A DNA stretch of 64,000 nucleotides from Arthrinium phaeospermum (Eukaryota; Ascomycota; Sordariomycetes; Amphisphaeriales; Apiosporaceae): positions 1,984,001 through 2,048,000 of the forward strand of contig QYRS01000006.1 of the NCBI GenBank assembly GCA_006503535.1, written 5' to 3'. The translations under genes and the position numbers were made by a program. The notes below the pieces were generated by a model. It did not search any database, was not told the origin of the DNA, and saw nothing but the letters and a program-made list of their open reading frames with translations. This document shows, piece after piece, positions 11,785 to 22,624 of the stretch (position 1 is its first letter; each line of letters starts with the position of its first letter).

Positions 11785-13467
11785 TTACACATACTCGCGC
11801 GTCGACTGCTGCGGGCCCAACGTCCTTGGGCCGGTTCCAATATGAACCTGATAACCAGGTGTGGCCCCCGCAGGCATCCCCGACAGCCCAGGGCCGGCCT
11901 GGCCGTGCGCCGTCTGAGGTCGCGTAATGATGGGGTTCGGCTGGTAGCTGGCCTGCTGGTACTGCTGCGTCTCCGCCGTCTGGCGCCAGGGCTCCATGTC
12001 GAAACCGCCCACCGCGCCCGCCTTGGGGTCGTCCTTGCTGCCTTGGCCGTTCAACTTCTTGGAGATGAAGTGCTTCGTGACGAGGATAAGAGCAATCACG
12101 GGGAAGACGAAGATGACGAGTCCTCCGAGGATGAGATTCCAGTGGCTGCTCTGCGCGAGGTTGAAGCCCCTGAGATGAAGTAGGTCAGCGGGTGGAATTT
12201 CATTGACTGGTATGCGATGACGGGGTTGACTTACAAGAAACCGTTGATGACTCCCAACACGATGATGAAGCGACCGAGCCAGACGTGGATCGGTGCCATC
12301 TTGCTCGGCTTCTGGGTCTTCTGGTACATGCGGTGGTGGAAGAAGCCCAAGGCGAACTGTCCCAAAACAAAGATGAAAATGAAAATACCAATGACCTGGT
12401 GAGCGCTGCTGAAGTTCTTGGACTGTGAGGTGTGCATGTTAGCAAACGATCTCTCTCCCTTTCTTCACTCTTAGACAGATAGGTTAGATGGCTTACCCTA
12501 TTGTAGAGCTTGCTGATATCCGCCCCCAGCCCGAACCCGATAATGACCAGCAGCCCGCCGAACCCCTGGTTGATGGCGTGCCAGCGGACCCAGTTGCCGA
12601 GCCGCAGCACCAGCGTGCCGAAGGGGAACAGGCCCACGAAGACGAAGACCATGATGATGGCGTGCGCCGTGCCGGCCCGGCTCGTCTTGCCCTCGACCTG
12701 GAGCCGCTGCGTCGTGCCGACGCGGCCGGGGTTCTTGCCGTCCGGGCTCAGGACGGGCACGCCCCCGGTGCCCGTCGCGCGCACCATGTCCAGCGTGAAG
12801 GTGCCGTAGCTATAGTGCAGCTTGAGCGGGGCGTCCTTGGCGTCGCTCTGGACGGCGTTGCGGCCCAGCGGGCCCGTGGCGTACAGGAAGCTCTGCTCCG
12901 TGCTCTTGACATCGAGCGTCTTGTTCTTGTCGCCGTCGTCGCCGCCCTTGCTCCTCCAGGACCGGCAGTTGGTGCACTTCCCGTTCCACAGGAACGCCGC
13001 GGACCCGTTGACGAGCCCCGTCCCCGGCAGCGTCGTGATGTTGATGTCGGGCGTGTAGACGGGCTCGGAGTGGCCCGAGGCGAGCCGCGGCGAGACGGTC
13101 ACGTTCTGCCCGTTCTCGGAGCCGTACACGACGAGCATGAGGGCGCCGGCCATCTGGTTGGTGCCCAGGCCGATGGCGCCCCAGGCGCGCTGGGTCGGCA
13201 GCAGGATGGAGAAGTACAGGTCCGTCGCCGAGTTGTTGGGGACGTTGAGCGCGAACGCGATGTCTTGGGTCTCGCTGACGAAGATGGACGACGCGACGGT
13301 GTTGTTGCTACCCTGTGGTCCTGCCACACTCTGGGCCAAAGCGCCTATCGTATAACATACTGCTGTAGATCGTAGAGGGTTAGCTTAGGAGTTCTCCGAT
13401 CAACCAGCGAACGATACTCCTACTTACACGATATCAACGCCGTATTAAGAAATTGTGTAAATCGCAT
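11785..13467 (-). CDS. DOMON-cytochrome b561 membrane protein (CDH-cytochrome-like)
   Basis: Predicted transmembrane electron carrier linking an extracellular haem domain to a b561 core. Exons 13467-13428, 13362-12497, 12422-12235 and 12169-11785; product 492 aa. The first exon is only 40 nt and supplies most of the signal peptide (MRFTQFLNTALISSVCYTIGALAQ across the junction). Residues about 30-230 form a DOMON domain like the cytochrome domain of cellobiose dehydrogenase (IGLGTNQMAGALMLVVYG). Four or five hydrophobic helices follow, with b561-type His residues (AHAIIMVFVFVGLFPFG, RWHAINQGFGG, AHQVIGIF, IHVWLGR). The cytosolic tail is Gln/Pro/Gly-rich. Family members are thought to move electrons across the plasma membrane, for example for iron reduction or extracellular redox enzymes; the donor here is unknown. 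Confidence 0.88.
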
Positions 13468-14524
13468 TTTGAAGAAGAAGAAAAAAGGAGTCAAGACGAT
13501 ATCCTACTGAGAAAAAAGAAGAAAAATAAGGAGAGAGAAGGGAGTCAAATAAATGTCCCAAAGGTATTAGTTACCAAATACGCTCACTCAAACCAGGAAT
13601 GAAGTGAAATGTAGAAGAACCAACACGACTAGCAAGAAAAAAATAGATAGAGGTTCGAGTCGCAATTATAGGTAGATGTCACCCACACCAGTTAAAATGC
13701 AATGCCTAGATGAGTCCAAAGCGCAGTCATCTTTATATCCGTCCCTCACATCACAGCACCCTCGAAAAGCAAGGGTTGCCCGCATCTCCCCAACCGCCGA
13801 GAACGCGTTCTCCCCAGGCCTGGCGGCAATGTGCAACGCCGAGATCAGCGGCGTCCCGGAGTGCAGCAGCGCTAATTGGCCGGCCCAAAATACCACCTGG
13901 ACGCTGATTGGCCGCTGGCGTGAGCAACCGCCGGACCCCTGCTCGCCTGCCCCAGCAAAAACTTAAGGGAATGATGACAGCAGTGAGATCGATTGGGTGT
14001 GCGCAATTATTCACTTCGCTAAAGATGTAAATTTAGCCAACAGTGGATTGACCATCCGGCAAGCCCATCCGATGCTGAAGATTGGGGCAGCACCTGCTTC
14101 ACAGTCGGCTTCGATTGGCGGCCGCTAGTTTCAACACCATACATGCGCGTGTGTGGGGGATATGCGCTGCTTTTCTTGACTGACGATAGCCGCTGCAGAC
14201 AATGGGGCTGTGAAGAAACTTATGTTCTGTTTCACAGCGGCACACTGATCTCCGTTCATGCAAACTTTATCTCGGCGTAGGATTTGGGGTTGGATATCTA
14301 GCCATCGACAAGACAATCCGCGATAGAATGTATGTAGCTGTTGACTGCATAGCTGCGGGATAGTTAGACTGGTGATTGGTATCACCACGACCAATTATCT
14401 AACCCACAAAATGAATGTCAGCCACCAGCAAGAGTTGAACGGATTGGCTCAATAGATCATGTTGAAATATACGTTTCATTAGGTCATTAATACTTAATGT
14501 AAACAAAATAGTCTAGCAACATTA
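13468..14524. other. Upstream region of the DOMON-b561 gene
   Basis: No gene recognised. The nearest 500 bp contain long A/G-rich leader sequence; a more GC-rich block with CCAAT boxes follows (listed separately). The part beyond 14150 holds nothing I can name. Confidence 0.4.
13875..14118 (-). promoter_or_regulatory. Three CCAAT boxes upstream of the DOMON-b561 gene
   Basis: ATTGG (CCAAT on the gene's strand) occurs at 13875-13879, 13907-13911 and 14114-14118, about 410-650 bp upstream of the start codon. Two sit 32 bp apart in a GC-rich setting. CCAAT is bound by the HapB/C/E complex in filamentous fungi, which with HapX controls haem and iron genes; that fits a haem protein, but binding is inferred. 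Confidence 0.3.
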
Positions 14525-14640
14525 CCCCATCCGCGGTTGCTCAACCCGTCCTGTGCCTTCCTCGCATCCCCTATACAACAGGAAGATCGCCCTATCCGAG
14601 GTTGTTCAGATCGTCCTGTGCCTTCATCGCATCCCCCATA
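14525..14640. repeat. Imperfect tandem duplication of the PLC gene's last exon
   Basis: The segment 14590-14640, which contains the last coding codons and stop of the PLC-like gene, is repeated with about 85% identity at 14525-14575 (period 65 bp). The second copy has lost the stop codon (reading ...NRGW instead of ...NLG-stop) and lies beyond the gene end. Confidence 0.7.
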
Positions 14641-15583
14641 CTAACCCAGTCAAGCTGCAGCATGTCAGTCGATGCCCGGTCAAAAGGGGAAAAAGAGAGG
14701 GTGGTGACTTACAAGGACCACATTCGGAGTACGCTTGTACTGGATGTAACACAGGTCTGTCTGCGCGAGGATCGATGCTACCGAATTGGTCGTACCGGCA
14801 TCGTCCCTGTTAGGGACCAGAACGCCTGGCAAGACCTCGATGTCAAGGTAGTGGTTGACGATATACATGCGCCCATCAGGCGATGCATCCTTCGGGCGAT
14901 CCAGTGTGCATTGCGGGAAGTTCTTGTCCGTCGTGTCGAAAGGTGTCTCAAAGTAGTACTTGAACTCGTCTAGGATCCATGGCACCTTGGAGGTGTCGGC
15001 GTGGTAGTCTGTCTCGCTATTAGCATCTACCTTCGTGACTCGGCCAAACTGGAATGGGGGACTTACCCATGAACACAACCAACCGCTGCTTGTTTGAAAC
15101 CATGGTCCCCAACGTAGGCCATTCATCCATGGTCAGCTCCTCGCCGGGCGTGTAAGCGTAGGTGTCTAGGCCGGCCGTCTTGAATGCATCGGCAAACTTG
15201 TTGACATCGATCGCATCTTGATTGGTAAGGAGTAAAGTGACAACTTCGTTGGGGTTGCCATCCATCCAGGCCTTGATGTCGCTCAAGTAGTTTTGGAGCG
15301 GGCCAGCATCCAGCAGCAAACACAGCGTATGACATAGTTCTATGGCGTCATCCTTTTTGTGAGTCTGGGCCGTAAGATAGCGGATGCCGCCGCTGAGTTG
15401 GTCAGTGACAGATTTCAACTGGTTGTCCGCAGGCAAAATGCCGACAAACGAGGAATCGTGTGCGCCGACGAACGTCACGTTGCTGTACTTCCGATCACAG
15501 AGTTCGGTGTGGCCGTTGCAGTCGAGAGCTAGGGCACCTGAGGCAAAGGCCAGAGCCAAAGCCAATGCAGCAAAAGCGCGCAT
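14592..15583 (-). CDS. Secreted PLC-like phosphodiesterase (PI-PLC X-domain fold)
   Basis: Extracellular phosphodiesterase of the PLC-like TIM-barrel superfamily. Exons 15583-15067, 15008-14713 and 14654-14592; product 291 aa with signal peptide MRAFAALALALAFASGALA. The two catalytic histidines of the family are visible: H42 in VGAHDSSF and H85 in ELCHTLC; the fungal signature FMDYHADTSKVPWIL spans the first intron. The last exon encodes only 20 residues (LDWVSMGDAMKAQDDLNNLG). Substrate unknown; family members in fungi are secreted and poorly studied. The last exon is tandemly duplicated downstream. Confidence 0.88.
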
Positions 15584-17356
15584 CGTGTAGACTTAGTTCC
15601 AAGTAGGCAATCAAGGGGTCTGGTTCTTAGCTGGGACCTGTGTAGTTAGAAAAGAAAAGAGGCAACCTGGACTTCAGGATGGTAGAGCGCAGGCGGATAT
15701 TATATAGTTGCAGGATCTCTGTCACCGGAGACAGGCGTTGTTTACTTTGGTGGTCGCACACCATCAAACCATGTCTATAGCTTTCGGAGATGCATAGCTT
15801 CTCATCCTGACAAAGTGCCGAGTCCAGCTGGCTCCAGTCAACATTTGACATAACCGCGGGCGCATGAATGAACCAGGCGATCAATAGGCCAGTGGTTGAT
15901 ATTGGAACCAGGAGCATGGTTCCGATGGCGCACGAGTAAACGTGAATGGGGCTACTGGATGAGACGGGGTCTTGCCTATTAGCACCCAACAAGGGGGTGG
16001 CGGCGCACCTACATACTCATAGCCATCGGATGCCTCACTCCATTGGAGTAGGCCGTTATGCCCACGGTTATGGGCGTGCGTGGCTGCCTTCCTTATACCT
16101 ATTGGTTCGTTGAAAGACTGGATGAATTCCAGTCAGTCAGGAACGTTAGGTGCATATGTAGAATGATCCATGCGCTGAGGGAGCGCCTGTTCCTGGAACC
16201 AGTGTACCCCACTTCAGAGAGACTACCGCGAACGACGACCAGAACGACGACCAAAGGAACGGCTTCGTTGATAAAGAAAAAGGAAAACAATAGGCATAGA
16301 TAAACTTATTAACCGTGGGAAACCAGGCTGGATGGCACAAGTTTGTACTATCTCCCTGGATCGTCAAAGTCGTATTGTTTGTTAAGGTTCAGGTAGATCC
16401 GTCCTTTTTGGGCGCCACCTGGTGCTGTGTGCAAGCCCTTGGCACTGGGGCATCTTGAATTTAAGCATCATTCTGTATGATTAGAACCCGCGATCGTCCT
16501 AAGTCTATATCTGCTTGGAGAGCAAGCTTTAGGAGCTAGGCACTTCACCTTCCTCATCTGCCGTATTGAAGCTGAAGCCTATCACCTGTCCACTATCCTT
16601 CTGCTGCAGACGCCAACGGCAAGCTTTGGTTTTTGTTGCGGATACGGGTTGATGATGAGTTGGTCGGTGGCGACGGAAACACTTCTGCGGCAGCATCGAA
16701 AAAGAGCAATTCGTTTGTTTCGCGTGTGCAAGCTTTCTGACTGAAACGGTGCACGCTGACCACTCAGCTGCCGTGGTTGCCCAAATGCCGCCTGCCTTCC
16801 CTACCGCCCCCCTGTAGACTGGCAGTTAGTGCGGGCAGTGGAGGATGTGCGCCACAAAGAAGATCTACCCGACTGACCCCCCATCCTTGTGCACTTGGTA
16901 GCGGCGCCCTAATCCCCTGACTAGGGGAGCAAGTGAACTTAATCGTCACATGCGCCCCCGAAAGGTCATAGAGAGCAATGTGTGCCAAGTCTCTAACTGG
17001 CTGCATTCATGATGTAGGATATGTCAAATAACGATAGGATATTACAAGATAGCAAGTATTCTATTTCGAACTTGATATTACAATTTTGCCACCTGCGACG
17101 TGACGTATTGATGCTCATTCGGCTAAAACGTTCTACATAACTTGAGGGGGGGATTGAACCATGCATGGAATGGCACGCATGTCCAATTCCATTATTATAT
17201 CCCCAGCTCTTATACCACCCCTCTTGGGTAGTTGCGCCACTCAGCTACATGCCGTTCGGTCATTCGAATGCCACACCATACGTCGAAGAAATAATCTGTC
17301 AAATTCCATGGCGGTTCTGGGTATGTATCCCAAGATCGAAATGCCTTTCGAAGGAC
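15584..17356. other. Intergenic
   Basis: No gene recognised in 1.8 kb. It contains the PLC promoter and, near 17150-17250, a tRNA-like pattern on the minus strand that I rejected. Frames up to 121 aa have no domain. Confidence 0.4.
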
Positions 17357-19293
17357 CTAAACCGCCTCCCGCGGGAAGAGATCCCCATTCCTCCGCCAGC
17401 CCAGCCCGATCCCCAGCGCGGCAAGCCAGGACAGGCCCGCCAGGAATCCGCACAGACGCAGCCATTCGGCGTCGGACCCGAAGCCGAGCAGATCCGCCGC
17501 CAGCGGCCCCAGGAACATGCCCAGCGCCCACGCCGTACTGTTGCCGGCCAAGAGGACCCCGCTCGTGAGCCAAGTAAGCCCCCAGCCGAGCGACTTCTGG
17601 CGGTCATCACCGCGACCAACGCCGCCCTCCTCCTCATCGTCACGAGCACGAGCAGCAGCAGCAAGCCGCGCCAAGAGCTCATCACCCTTCTGCGCGAACG
17701 CCGACTGGGCCGTCATGTGCGCCGTGGTCGACACCGCGACACCGACGCCGACGAGAAACACGGCGGCCACGAACAGCACCTCCGTCGCCACCCTCCAGAA
17801 GCTACTGGTCCCGGTGGACGACGGAGGCCCGAGGAAGGGCAGGGCCCCCAGGGCAGCGAGCAAGGACCCGGCCATCGTGAAGGCGTAGAGGCTCAGGCGC
17901 TGGGGGCCGTGCCGCGTCGTGAAGCGCCCAACCCAGGGGCCGAGGACGGCGGGCGACAGGAGCGCGAAAATCACAACGCCGCCCAGGGCGGAGTTCCACG
18001 CGAAACGATGGAATACGTAGAGCGGAATCGTCTGGATATCCCCAACCAAGCGGTTGGGTATTTGTCAGCGAATCAGTCGATGTTACTGTTGCTTATTCAG
18101 GGGCTTGAGGAAAGCATATAACACTTACGGCTTCCAAGGCACATCGCACTATCCCCGTCACCGTGGTGAATGCAACGCTGATCACCGCATTCCATCGGAT
18201 GTCCTTTAACGTCGCCACGCTTCTTGTCCCGTTTTCGTCGGGGTCGATGAAGGCAGAGCCTTCCGTCGCAATTTTGGCCGAACCATTGTTCTCCAGGGCC
18301 ACCGCAGTTTCGGTTTCGTCCTGGTTCTGGATAGTGGAAAGCGCCTCACCATGCAACCATTGACCATCTTCAATGGGAATAGCCTCGTACTGGCTGGTAT
18401 CGCTACCTTGGGTCCGCGGCATCTTCGGCTCGCGGATAATTAACCGCAATGCCATGTCGATGACAATGATCCCCTCGGCCACCCCAAAGACCGCCCAGTG
18501 GCCAACATGCTCGTAGAGCGAGCCGCCGATGAGCGGGCCCACCAGCTCGCCCATCGTCGTCGCCAGCGTCATATAGCCCATGTAAGTCCCAAGGACGTCT
18601 GGTTCGATACGAGATATGAGAAACGCCAAACCCGATACGTACAGAAACGCGCCGGAAGCACCCTGCAGCGCCCGCGCGACCAGGATGTAGCTTGGCGCTG
18701 GTCCCAGAAAGAAGAACAGTGTCGAGGCGAGAAGCACAGCATTGCCGAGCATGAACAGACGACTCTTGTGTGTGCAACGGTCGGTTAAGTAAGCAGCGAT
18801 CCCTTTCCCAAGCAACCAGTCAGCTATAGATACCTGTTCAGGGAGGACGCAAGCTAGGCCTGTTCTGTAGGACCCTCGTCCGCGCCGATCGAAGTATGAA
18901 ACATACAAGTGAAAACCAACGATGCTATCCCATACATCGCAAGCGCCAGGGACGTCCATCGTTCAACTGTATGGCACTCAGTAAAACTCCATTGCTGCAT
19001 CATACCGAGACGCGGTCAATGTCAAAGCTTACCTTCAACTGCCGGAACTGCGAGTCGTTCCCCAAAGAGCTCGGGCAAGAATGGCACTATCTGTGTCACG
19101 TCAGGATGCTGGAAACAGCAGCAGTATATCCATCGCGGCTACGTACGAGGGTGTAGATTGCACCATCCTGCCACAGTCCATCAGCTTGGTTCAACTAGCA
19201 ACCAGTCCCGAGGTCGGTTGTAAGAGTGGTACTTGCAGTAAACAATGCGAATGCTACGCTGTTCGCTATCAGGTATCGTGAAGTCCCAGCCAT
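17357..19293 (-). CDS. MFS transporter (DHA1/vesicular-amine-type), six exons with GC-AG intron and micro-exon
   Basis: Predicted 521-aa drug:H+ antiporter-type exporter with 12 membrane segments. Exons: 19293-19237, 19167-19147, 19090-19033, 18966-18907, 18823-18129 and 18031-17357. Intron 1 needs a GCAAGT donor (GC-AG type) to join LFT to DGAIYTL. Exon 2 is a 21-nt micro-exon (DGAIYTL). The joined N-terminus MAGTSRYLIANSVAFALFTD and the following VPFLPELFGERL match the first helix and loop of fungal vesicular-amine-like MFS proteins. Conserved loops include LTDRCTHKSRLFMLGN (loop 2-3), GPLIGGSLYE and GPWVGRFTTRHGPQ (loop 8-9). A long central loop is acidic. The substrate is unknown. The regulator at 21-22.6 kb is on the same strand upstream. 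Confidence 0.85.
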
Positions 19294-21022
19294 CGCTCTG
19301 AGTTGTTTTTCGATTTTGGTCAAGCTTTGTCCTGGTATCGTGCTAATGGTCGTGTATTATAGGAGTATTGGTCAAATTGCCCAGCTCATAGTGCTCGATC
19401 TCAAGCCAACATGACGAAGTACTGTCAATATATAGATCCATTGATGTTCTATTACAAGAATGATATAATGTTTGCTCAAGACGCAGGCCCCGACCCACTG
19501 CCACTGGCATTTTTAGATCCTTCGGCCTTCTGGGCGCATATCAGGAAGCATCGCGACCGTGGACTGTCTGTTCACATTCTTTTTCCGTTATGAGCAAACA
19601 AACACGACCAACCAGCAAATCCCCTGCCCAGCGTTTTGGCTTGCGCGTCGTATCCGTCTGTCATTTGGTTGTGAACGAACTATGTGTACGAAAGCTCAAC
19701 AAGGCTGTTTTGCGAGAGAGCCGATCAAATATCCTGGAACCTGGAATGGGTGATGACTTCGACGAAGCCCCAGAGTATTCGTGATGAGTTGTGACTGAGG
19801 AATGGTTCAATCTGGTTATCTAGCACCGCGTTGAATATGTACGTACAGGGAAGCCTTCGCATAGAAGCATCAGTATTGGCGCCTGAGCTCATTCCTCTCT
19901 TGCAGAAGCTCGTTTGCCAGCAATTCCGTATATGGATGATTGCTAGGTTGTTTGCCGTGCGAGGCTCTTCTGGTGTGTTGCAGTATGCGTCTACTAATGC
20001 GTAGTTGGTTGCATTGGGGTCCGACGAGAGCAGGGTTGTTTCACACCACACACACTGGCGCAATCACAGGTACATATTGCACATGAAGGTGTTGGACACA
20101 CCATTCGAATAGTATGCGATCGCCGTATATCCCATTCCATCTAAAAATGGAAGATGGTGGGTAACTGGGCGAAGGCAATCTTTGTAGAATCCCCAGACAT
20201 ATCGTCGTAAGTGAGATCCACCCGTCCTGGCCGTCAGGCTCTGTTCTATGATGCGTAGCTCGCGTGATATAGTCAATATTCGTCTTGTGTGGTCATAATC
20301 GCATTTCATTCGCAACTCGAGACGGATCGACCTCTCTGTCGCTGGGTCCTCAATGTGCGTTCGCACCTTGTGCCGGAGACTCGTGTAAATGGAGGAATAG
20401 CTGCTACCATATGAACATAAGACCTGAACATGATCTTAGTGATGTTTGCGCGGTGTTCCAGCATCCATGAGTGGGTTGCAGTTCAATAAAGTGCTATTTT
20501 CGCATCTTCGCCCACCCCTCAAGCAAACAGGGCTTCATCACCCCTCGACTTTCCATGCAGCCCTCATCCGAATATTGGAGCGGCAAATATGCATGAGGCA
20601 ACGGACCAATGCGCGCCCTGCACCTCCATCACTTGGTCTAATTTTGACTGCGGTATCAAACGAAGGATCGTTTGAAGCCTGTAAGAGTGTCGGCTTCATG
20701 GCGCAGTCCTTGCTCGATTGGAGAGACTGCCGAGTTGATGCCATTTTAATCCACGAGACTAGCAGCTCTCGTCTAGGAAGAGAAACTGGAGAAAACGGTC
20801 GTTGATGGTGACTGGAAGGGCGCTAAGGCAGTGGAAACAACGGCTCTCAACACGGGAGAACTCGCGGTATCAGGGTGGTGCTCTCCATCAAAAAGACATA
20901 CTGGTGGTCTTGACACCCTAGAGTCAAAGGCCTGATTACGGTTTTTCAATGAGCGTAGAAGGTTGGCCTGGGCACCTCTGCTCTAGATTTCGAATGATGC
21001 ACACAGCTTTGGGACAGCCGTT
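19294..21022. other. Intergenic, with unassigned minus-strand frames
   Basis: Minus-strand frames 20366-20064 (100 aa) and 20063-19725 (112 aa) are adjacent but I recognise neither; no start, splice or domain support. The MFS promoter is expected in 19300-19800. Confidence 0.35.
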
Positions 21023-22624
21023 TCATCCCAATGGTCTTTCTTCTGTGGCTTCTTGCTTGAAACTTCGTGCCATGTCCCAGGAGTCATTGTACTCCTCCTC
21101 GAACTTCACGAGCAGCCTGGTGTCGTTGGAAGCCGAAAGGCCCTCGAGCTTGAGCGTGTTCTCCTTCAGCCAGTATAACGCGCTAGTGGTCGTCGAGTGA
21201 CTGAGGCCAGCGGTCGCCTTGACGAGTCCGTAATACTGCAGGAAGTAAGGCTGCGCGTCCCTGTACCGTTGCAGGCCGTAGAAGGTCTTCCCCTTCGCCA
21301 TTATCCAGACTGAGTACAGAACGCCATACTTCTGGGCGGTTTGCGGATCGGACTCCCACCACGCCCCGATCTCCTGCAATAGCTGGTCCGCCTCGAAGAA
21401 TCGGCCGTTGTCCGAAAGGAAGAAGACCAGCTGCATCTGGACAGCTCGGAAGTCTGGCGCCAAGGTTTCCATTTCCAAAGCAGAGGAGGCGTTGAGCATG
21501 TCATTGCTCATTTTCCTGAGTGTCTTCTCGAAGATGGCTTCTACCTCGGATATAGGGAAGGCGCCCTGTTTATGGAGGAGGCGAGAGTGGTTGCATTGCA
21601 GATACATCACGATCCAGCTAGATTGCTTCAAGCACGCCGAAGCACAATCGAAATATGCCTTGGACACAGTGCTAGCCGCCATTCGCGCCTCGCCAGGGTC
21701 CATGTCGTTATATTTCAGCCAAAATCGCGTCAGGGGGTGTGTTCTGCCATTCTTGATGGTGTTTAAGCCAAGAAGGAACCGACTGAAGACCTTGGCGAGC
21801 TCCGGTCCGACGGCCAGTAACTTGAAGAAAGCTACATGAGCCACGGCCAAGCTTTCAGGACTGTCTTGGCTTAAGGTTGATACGCACAGGTCGAAGCAGC
21901 AATGAAGATTCTGGAAGTTCGCAGCGGAGTCTCGGTCTTGTGCCACGTTGTCGGCTGCAATCCATAACCTCTGCAGCCATGTGCATGGCTGTGAGCCCCA
22001 ATTATAAGGCGTCATGCTATCGGAAGCGAAGGTGAAAGTTGGCGATTGAAATGCCGCAGTTGTATAATCCGATATAGCCCGTAGCGCCGCTTCGGTCGTT
22101 CGATATATGTTGGGAGAGCCGATGGAGCTTGCCACCGGGGACAGCGATACCGAACGAACCACACTCCAATCATCAACACCATCATCAGAGCCTGAAGACG
22201 ACTTGGCGACACGGAGATTCTCTTTCAGCATCTTGGAGCCAATCTTGCGACCACGGATTTCTAACGGCACAGTGACCTCGCCATGTTTTGCCTGGCGGAT
22301 GATTTCTCTCGTTTCGCTGACTTTGAGATTCTTCTTGAGGCCCCATTCCCGGGTGCGCGCCTTGTACATTTTCGGCCTGTTTGGGTAAGTAAACAAGGGC
22401 CCTGGTTCGGGTCTGACCCATCGGGGAGTGCGTGGCTTGGCCTCGACTTACGTTGCATTGAACCCATGATCTCGACTCATGATCTCGACCACCTCCCTTA
22501 GCGGACGGTTTTCGTCCCAAAACAGACGGGTGATGGTTTCTCTGTGCGACTCCCATTCTTGCGCGCTGGCCCAGGCCTTTTGGCTTAGTGATGGTGGCTT
22601 GTTCTTGCTGTCGCTCGCTGCCAT
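21023..22624 (-). CDS. Clr5-domain putative transcriptional regulator
   Basis: Putative nuclear regulator, 508 aa. Exons 22624-22452 and 22376-21023; the 75-bp intron (GTAAGT...ACAG) falls inside the N-terminal Clr5 domain, as is common. The domain reads W-x3-hRETITRLFWDENRPLREVVEIM...HGFNAT and continues after the intron as PKMYKARTREWGLKKN, the short W/L/W pattern of Clr5 (PF14420-type), thought to bind DNA. The remaining 400 aa are mostly helical, like the TPR-type repeats often found behind Clr5 domains, and include CFDLCVSTL and YGLQRYRDAQPYFLQYYGLV. The start at 22624 was chosen because an upstream extension has no Clr5 similarity. Neighbouring MFS and redox genes are possible but unproven targets. 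Confidence 0.8.

Noticed and set aside
12488..13375. 295-aa plus-strand open frame opposite the DOMON-b561 gene
   Set aside because: GC-driven antisense shadow of a strongly supported exon. The same applies to the long antisense frames over the GH79, P450, laccase and protease genes.
17150..17255. tRNA-like sequence on the minus strand (B-box GGTTCAATCC, GAGGGG/CCCCTC ends, TATA/TATA D-stem)
   Set aside because: The T-stem does not pair, the anticodon loop is too long and no terminator follows. It is at best a fossil, and chance cannot be excluded.
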